This document shows positions 6,895 to 9,933 of a stretch of DNA of 9,933 nucleotides, one piece after another. Numbering within the stretch: the stretch's first letter is position 1; the number at the start of each line of letters is the position of its first letter. The stretch is from Bacilli bacterium (lineage in GTDB: Bacteria; Bacillota_I; Bacilli_A; RFN20; CAG-288): assembly GCA_900763245.1 (NCBI GenBank), contig CAAFJQ010000029.1, positions 1 through 9,933 of the forward strand, written 5' to 3'. The notes below the pieces were generated by a model that saw only the letters and a program-made list of their open reading frames with translations, was not told the origin of the DNA and made no database searches. Position numbers and translations under genes: made by a program.

Positions 6895-6920
6895 AGCTAC
6901 TTATTATATAACAAGTAGCT
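6895..6920. repeat. 26-bp palindrome over the hisS -10, operator candidate
   Basis: The arms agctactt (6895-6902) and aagtagct (6913-6920) are perfect complements. The middle TTATATAA (6904-6911) is itself palindromic, so only the 6903/6912 pair is mismatched over 26 bases. It covers the hisS -10 and the expected transcription start, so the whole palindrome is not in the mRNA. This favours binding by a dimeric regulator over an RNA structure. The regulator is unknown. Confidence 0.55.
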
Positions 6921-6931
6921 ATTTTAGTTAA
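6903..6931 (-). promoter_or_regulatory. Promoter of hisS-aspS
   Basis: On the minus strand there is a -35 TTAACT (6926-6931, four of six matches), a 17-base spacer and a -10 TATAAT (6903-6908). The predicted start near 6896 gives a leader of about 23 bases before the ATG. Confidence 0.75.
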
Positions 6932-6952
6932 GATATATTAGGAAGAAAAGTC

Positions 6953-6981
6953 AAAAAAACTAGTGATTCACTCGCTGAATC
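6953..6981 (-). terminator. Weak possible terminator overlapping the end of rel
   Basis: On the minus strand the last codons of rel can form GATTCA / TGAATC with a five-base loop. Seven T residues follow (6953-6959) just past the TAG. The stem is short and AT-rich and lies five bases before the T run, so any termination is probably partial. Confidence 0.35.
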
Positions 6982-9167
6982 TGATAGACGGATTTGACGC
7001 CCATCAAAGTGTGCATATAATGTCCAAGTTGCTCCTTGTCACGGCAGAGAACTGTCAGCTCAACAGTCGTCGTGTTGTTGGAAGGATGGAATTTTGCGTT
7101 GATTTTCATGACTTTGGCATCACAGGAAGTCATCGTATTGAGGATATCGATAAGAAGATTGCTTCTGTCATGGCACTGAATGGCAAGATCGACAGGATAC
7201 CCGGTCTCACTGAGTTTATCAGGGTTCCACACGACATCGATCAGTCTTGATTTGCTCTCAAGGCGCTGGACATTGGGACAGTCGACACGATGGACTTTGA
7301 CACCCTGACCTGTCGAAACGAATCCGACGATCTCGTCTCCTGGAATAGGTGTGCAGCAATTGGCAAGAGAAATCATGACAGTATCGCCGTTTTTAAGAAG
7401 AACAGCATCATTCGTGTTCTTTTTCAGCTTTCTCTGATTGATTTTCTCTGTCAGCTGTTTCTCTGTGAGCTTGCCATCATATTCGATGTTCTCGCAGGCT
7501 TCGATGATCTGATAAGGGAAGACGCTCTTACTTGCGACCATAAGGATCAACTCATCAGCATTTTCGCAATGGAACGTATCAAGAACCTTCTTGGTATAGA
7601 GCTTAGAAGGATCAATCGTAATCTTTCTTTCTCTCAGCGAGTCGATGATTGTCTGTCTTCCGCGTTTTATGGCATCCTCTTTGACATAATCGAAATTCTG
7701 TTTTGCCAAATACTTTCTGATCTTGCTTCTGGCAAAATTGGTATGTGCGATATTGAGCCATTCGGAGTTCGGAGAGGCGTTTTTATTGATGATGGCTTCA
7801 ACAATGTCACCAGTTTTCAGATTGGTAGAAAGCGGTACCAAAGTACCGTTGACTTTAGCACCTTGAAGGTGATCGCCCAAATCGGAATGGATTCGATAGG
7901 CAAAATCGATAGGAGTAGAACCATTGGGAAGACAGATGACATTTCCTTTTGGCGTAAAGACATAGACATTGGCATCAAAGATGTCATGTGAGAGAGTATC
8001 GACATATTCTTTGGCAGTAGAATCCTTGCCTTCATCTGACATGGAGACGAAATCCTTGAACCAGTGAAGCTGATTTTCAATCTCTTCCTGTTCTTTCTTG
8101 GCGTCGTAATGACTGCCCTCTTTGTATCGCCAGTGGGCAGCGACACCGCCCTCAGCCGTCTCATCCATCTGCTTTGTTCTGATCTGAATTTCAAAGACGT
8201 GTCCGGTAGAGGTAAGAATCGTTGTATGCAAAGACTGATACATGTTCGGTTTTGGCATGGCGATATAGTCTTTGAAACGGCCGGGAACCGGTTTGAAATT
8301 GGCATGAACATAGCCTAAGATCTCATAGCAGTTCTGCTCAGTCTCCGTGATGACACGAAGCGCCATGATATCGAAAATCTGATCGAAGGAGTAGTGTTTG
8401 TTGTACATCTTCTTGTAGATGGAATAAACAGACTTTACACGATCGGTGATAGAGAAGGGAATCTTGCTTTCAGAAAGGATTTTTGTCAGTTCGGACTTCA
8501 ATGTCTCCAAAGCGGCATGAGCATTCTGAATCGTGGAATTCATCTTATCTTCGATGTCTTTGTATTTTTCTGGTTCGATATACCACAAAGAGAGGTCTTC
8601 AAGTTCCGTCTGAACATTGTAAAGACCTAAGCGATGTGCGATTGGAGCATAGACATCAAGTGTCTCTTTTGAGATGCGAATCTGTTTTTCTCTGGATTGG
8701 AACTGAAGTGTCCTCATATTGTGAAGACGATCGGCAAGTTTGACGATGATGACTCTGACATCCTTTGCCATAGCAACGAAAATTTTGCGATGGTTTTCAG
8801 CAGTGAATTCAACATTCTTGTAATCAGAAAGTCTGGTAACCTTTGTCAAAGCTTCAACAAGGACAGCGACTTCTTTGCCAAACTCTTTTTCAATCTCTTC
8901 TTTGGTTGTCGGCGTATCTTCAATCGTATCGTGAAGAAGACCGGCGCAGATAGTGATAGGACCAGCCTGAAGTTCAGAGAGAATCTCAGCTACACCGATA
9001 CAATGTGAAATATAAGGATCACCGCTTTTACGGACCTGCCCCTCGTGTTTCTGATCTGCGAATCGATAAGCTTTTTCAATCAAGGCCAAAGAAGAAGGAT
9101 CTTTGATGTAATTGGAGTAGACCTTCTTCACATCCTCGAATGTGTAGATGTGATTTTGGATTTTCAT
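6960..9167 (-). CDS. relA: Bifunctional (p)ppGpp synthetase/hydrolase, Rel
   Basis: A long RelA/SpoT-homologue enzyme that makes (p)ppGpp from ATP plus GTP/GDP during starvation and hydrolyses it otherwise, on ribosomes in the cytosol. At 735 residues it is full length for the Bacillota Rel type. The HD hydrolase domain (about 35-195) keeps HDTIED (79-84) and 'VKLADRLHNMRTL' (142-154). The synthetase domain (about 240-350) has 'SVYSIYKKM' and 'YQSLHTT'. RFKD at 297-300 is the sequence typical of bifunctional rather than synthetase-only enzymes. TGS spans about 398-460. The zinc-finger/RIS region includes Cys604-Cys605, 'PIPGDEIVGF', His626 and Cys630. ACT covers about 657-735. Both activities look intact. 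The start has AGGTGAG two bases upstream and lies 16 bases after apt, so apt-rel is an operon. Confidence 0.97.
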   Translation of the reverse strand: MKIQNHIYTFEDVKKVYSNYIKDPSSLALIEKAYRFADQKHEGQVRKSGDPYISHCIGVAEILSELQAGPITICAGLLHDTIEDTPTTKEEIEKEFGKEVAVLVEALTKVTRLSDYKNVEFTAENHRKIFVAMAKDVRVIIVKLADRLHNMRTLQFQSREKQIRISKETLDVYAPIAHRLGLYNVQTELEDLSLWYIEPEKYKDIEDKMNSTIQNAHAALETLKSELTKILSESKIPFSITDRVKSVYSIYKKMYNKHYSFDQIFDIMALRVITETEQNCYEILGYVHANFKPVPGRFKDYIAMPKPNMYQSLHTTILTSTGHVFEIQIRTKQMDETAEGGVAAHWRYKEGSHYDAKKEQEEIENQLHWFKDFVSMSDEGKDSTAKEYVDTLSHDIFDANVYVFTPKGNVICLPNGSTPIDFAYRIHSDLGDHLQGAKVNGTLVPLSTNLKTGDIVEAIINKNASPNSEWLNIAHTNFARSKIRKYLAKQNFDYVKEDAIKRGRQTIIDSLRERKITIDPSKLYTKKVLDTFHCENADELILMVASKSVFPYQIIEACENIEYDGKLTEKQLTEKINQRKLKKNTNDAVLLKNGDTVMISLANCCTPIPGDEIVGFVSTGQGVKVHRVDCPNVQRLESKSRLIDVVWNPDKLSETGYPVDLAIQCHDRSNLLIDILNTMTSCDAKVMKINAKFHPSNNTTTVELTVLCRDKEQLGHYMHTLMGVKSVYQIQRVNH

Positions 9168-9183
9168 AACTCACCTACAGAAT

Positions 9184-9705
9184 TTAATGGCTATCAGATA
9201 AATTAAGAAGGCTTCGGCAAGGAAGTCCGACTGTCTTTTCTCCGTGTAATTCTTCTAAGTTGATCAGCGTGATGCATCCAACAGGAACACCGCCTGCTTC
9301 TTCGATAAGTTTCTTTAATGCCAAGAAGGTTCCGCCTGTGGCCATGAGGTCATCGACCAATAAGACCCTGGAGCCTTTCGGGAAGGAGTTAGCAGGAATC
9401 TCAATGGCTGCGGTTCCGTATTCAAGCTGATAAGAGACTTTGATTGTTACGCCAGGAAGCTTGCCGGCCTTTCTTGCCATGACAAAGCCCTTGTGCATTT
9501 CATAGCCCATGGCAGCGCCGAAAAGGAAAGCGCGGCTTTCAGGGCCGCAGATGAAGTCAGGCTTGAATTCTTCGGCCAATTTCGACATATCCTTGATGCA
9601 AGATGCAAAGGCGTCCGGATTAGCCAATAAAGGAGAGATATCCTTAAAGGATATTCCCTTCTTGGGGAAGTCCGGTGTCACACCAATATATTTTTCATAG
9701 TCCAT
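9184..9705 (-). CDS. apt: Adenine phosphoribosyltransferase
   Basis: A purine-salvage enzyme converting adenine and PRPP to AMP, cytosolic. The 173-residue product (family about 170) opens MDYEKYIGVTPDFPKKGI. It has the adenine-site 'GPESRAFLFG' (54-63), 'ARKAGKLPG' (77-85) and the PRPP-binding motif VLLVDDLMATGGT (114-126) with the two acidic residues in place. The frame extends 24 codons upstream to 9777, but that part has no family similarity and crosses the predicted promoter. The ATG at 9705 has GGAGG eight bases upstream and gives the normal length. It is the first gene of apt-rel, linking adenine salvage to ppGpp metabolism as in many Bacillota. Confidence 0.96.
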   Translation of the reverse strand: MDYEKYIGVTPDFPKKGISFKDISPLLANPDAFASCIKDMSKLAEEFKPDFICGPESRAFLFGAAMGYEMHKGFVMARKAGKLPGVTIKVSYQLEYGTAAIEIPANSFPKGSRVLLVDDLMATGGTFLALKKLIEEAGGVPVGCITLINLEELHGEKTVGLPCRSLLNLSDSH

Positions 9706-9735
9706 AGCGTTATCCTCCGATAGATAGATATTTAT

Positions 9736-9744
9736 AGTATAACA
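9736..9744 (-). promoter_or_regulatory. Extended -10 promoter of apt-rel
   Basis: The minus strand reads TGTTATACT: a TGn extension plus TATACT (five of six matches). No -35 is recognisable at 16-18 bases, which suits an extended -10 promoter. Transcription should start near 9730, about 25 bases before the ATG. Confidence 0.6.
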
Positions 9745-9759
9745 CTTAACCCGTGTTAT
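9739..9759. repeat. Inverted repeat over the apt promoter, operator candidate
   Basis: ATAACAC (9739-9745) and GTGTTAT (9753-9759) are perfect seven-base complements with a seven-base spacer. They overlap the extended -10 of apt and the bases just upstream, a position suited to a repressor. A weak hairpin is the alternative. No matching regulator is recognised. Confidence 0.45.
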
Positions 9760-9828
9760 TTTTTCTAGAGATTTCATCTTCTGGTTGTATAATCATTAGT
9801 TTTACAGTTGATTTTCAAAAAGAGCGAT

Positions 9829-9898
9829 AAAAAGCCAGGTTTAAAGCCTTCGCACAGATTTTTCTGTGGTATATGGCTTCAAATCCTGGCTGTTTTTT
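9829..9898. terminator. Multi-segment bidirectional terminator hairpin upstream of apt
   Basis: The outer arms AGCCAGG (9833-9839) and CCTGGCT (9885-9891) enclose aagcc/ggctt (9844-9848 with 9875-9879) and cacaga/tctgtg (9853-9858 with 9863-9868) around a TTTT loop. T-runs follow on both strands. Leftward, it would terminate a gene ending at 9897; rightward, it could end an unidentified transcript. Between it and the apt promoter (9760-9828) I see only AT-rich sequence with an isolated TATAAT at 9788-9793. Confidence 0.75.
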
Positions 9899-9933
9899 AT
9901 GTCTTTTTCAGGCCGTCTCCTACAGTTTCAGTC
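9897..9933 (-). CDS. Possible C-terminal end of a leftward gene, partial
   Basis: On the minus strand, the only frame open from the window edge beyond a few codons reads TETVGDGLKKT and stops at TAA (9897-9899), directly before the hairpin terminator. Eleven residues cannot identify a family. The terminator right after the stop makes a real gene end plausible. Confidence 0.35.
   Translation of the reverse strand, partial: TETVGDGLKKT

Noticed and set aside
6874..6959. T-box riboswitch ahead of hisS
   Set aside because: The region is 86 bases including the promoter, leaving a leader of about 25 bases. No specifier hairpin or T-box antiterminator sequence is present.
7290..7991. 233-codon plus-strand reading frame
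   Set aside because: It lies wholly antisense to rel, whose domains are intact throughout. No family resemblance and no ribosome binding site were seen.
9706..9777. 24-codon N-terminal extension of apt
   Set aside because: No similarity to the family, no ribosome binding site at 9777, and it crosses the predicted promoter and inverted repeat.

Overview
The window is an ordinary chromosomal housekeeping block from a low-to-moderate-GC Bacillota-type bacterium. The evidence for this is Firmicute-style AGGAGG ribosome binding sites, sigma-A-like promoters, a membrane-anchored YneF (UPF0154) protein, a four-cysteine L33 and a CshB-type helicase with the 'KVKPGYKKK' tail. The apt-rel and hisS-aspS pairs fit the same picture. 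The EF-P loop ('NKTAMRG') resembles, from memory, that of mycoplasmas. However, the organism has the MEP isoprenoid enzyme IspG and no gene here needs TGA as a sense codon. A lineage near the Mollicutes/Erysipelotrichia/RF39-type Bacilli is my best guess, not a firm assignment.

Layout. Left edge: a possible last dozen codons of a rightward gene, then a 74-nt hairpin that can terminate transcription in both directions, then leftward yneF (126-362). Next leftward comes an rpmG-efp unit (1193 down to 427) with its own promoter and terminator. Positions 1194-1372 form a divergent promoter region. The only full rightward gene, ispG (1373-2413), lies between it and a perfect 15-bp shared terminator (2435-2466). 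The rest is leftward: apt-rel (9705 to 6960), then hisS-aspS-cshB (6873 to 2478) from a separate promoter. At the right edge there may be the end of another leftward gene, followed by a second large bidirectional terminator hairpin.

Functionally the genes serve translation and growth control: L33 and EF-P (ribosome), HisRS and AspRS (tRNA charging), Rel (ppGpp synthesis and hydrolysis), Apt (adenine salvage), a DEAD-box-type helicase (probably ribosome or RNA remodelling) and IspG (isoprenoid precursors).

I found no mobile element, CRISPR array, tRNA, rRNA or novel gene system. The points worth a second look are small: an EF-P without the usual modifiable lysine, palindromes on the hisS and apt promoters, an apparently leaderless ispG, and a helicase with altered RNA-contact motifs.
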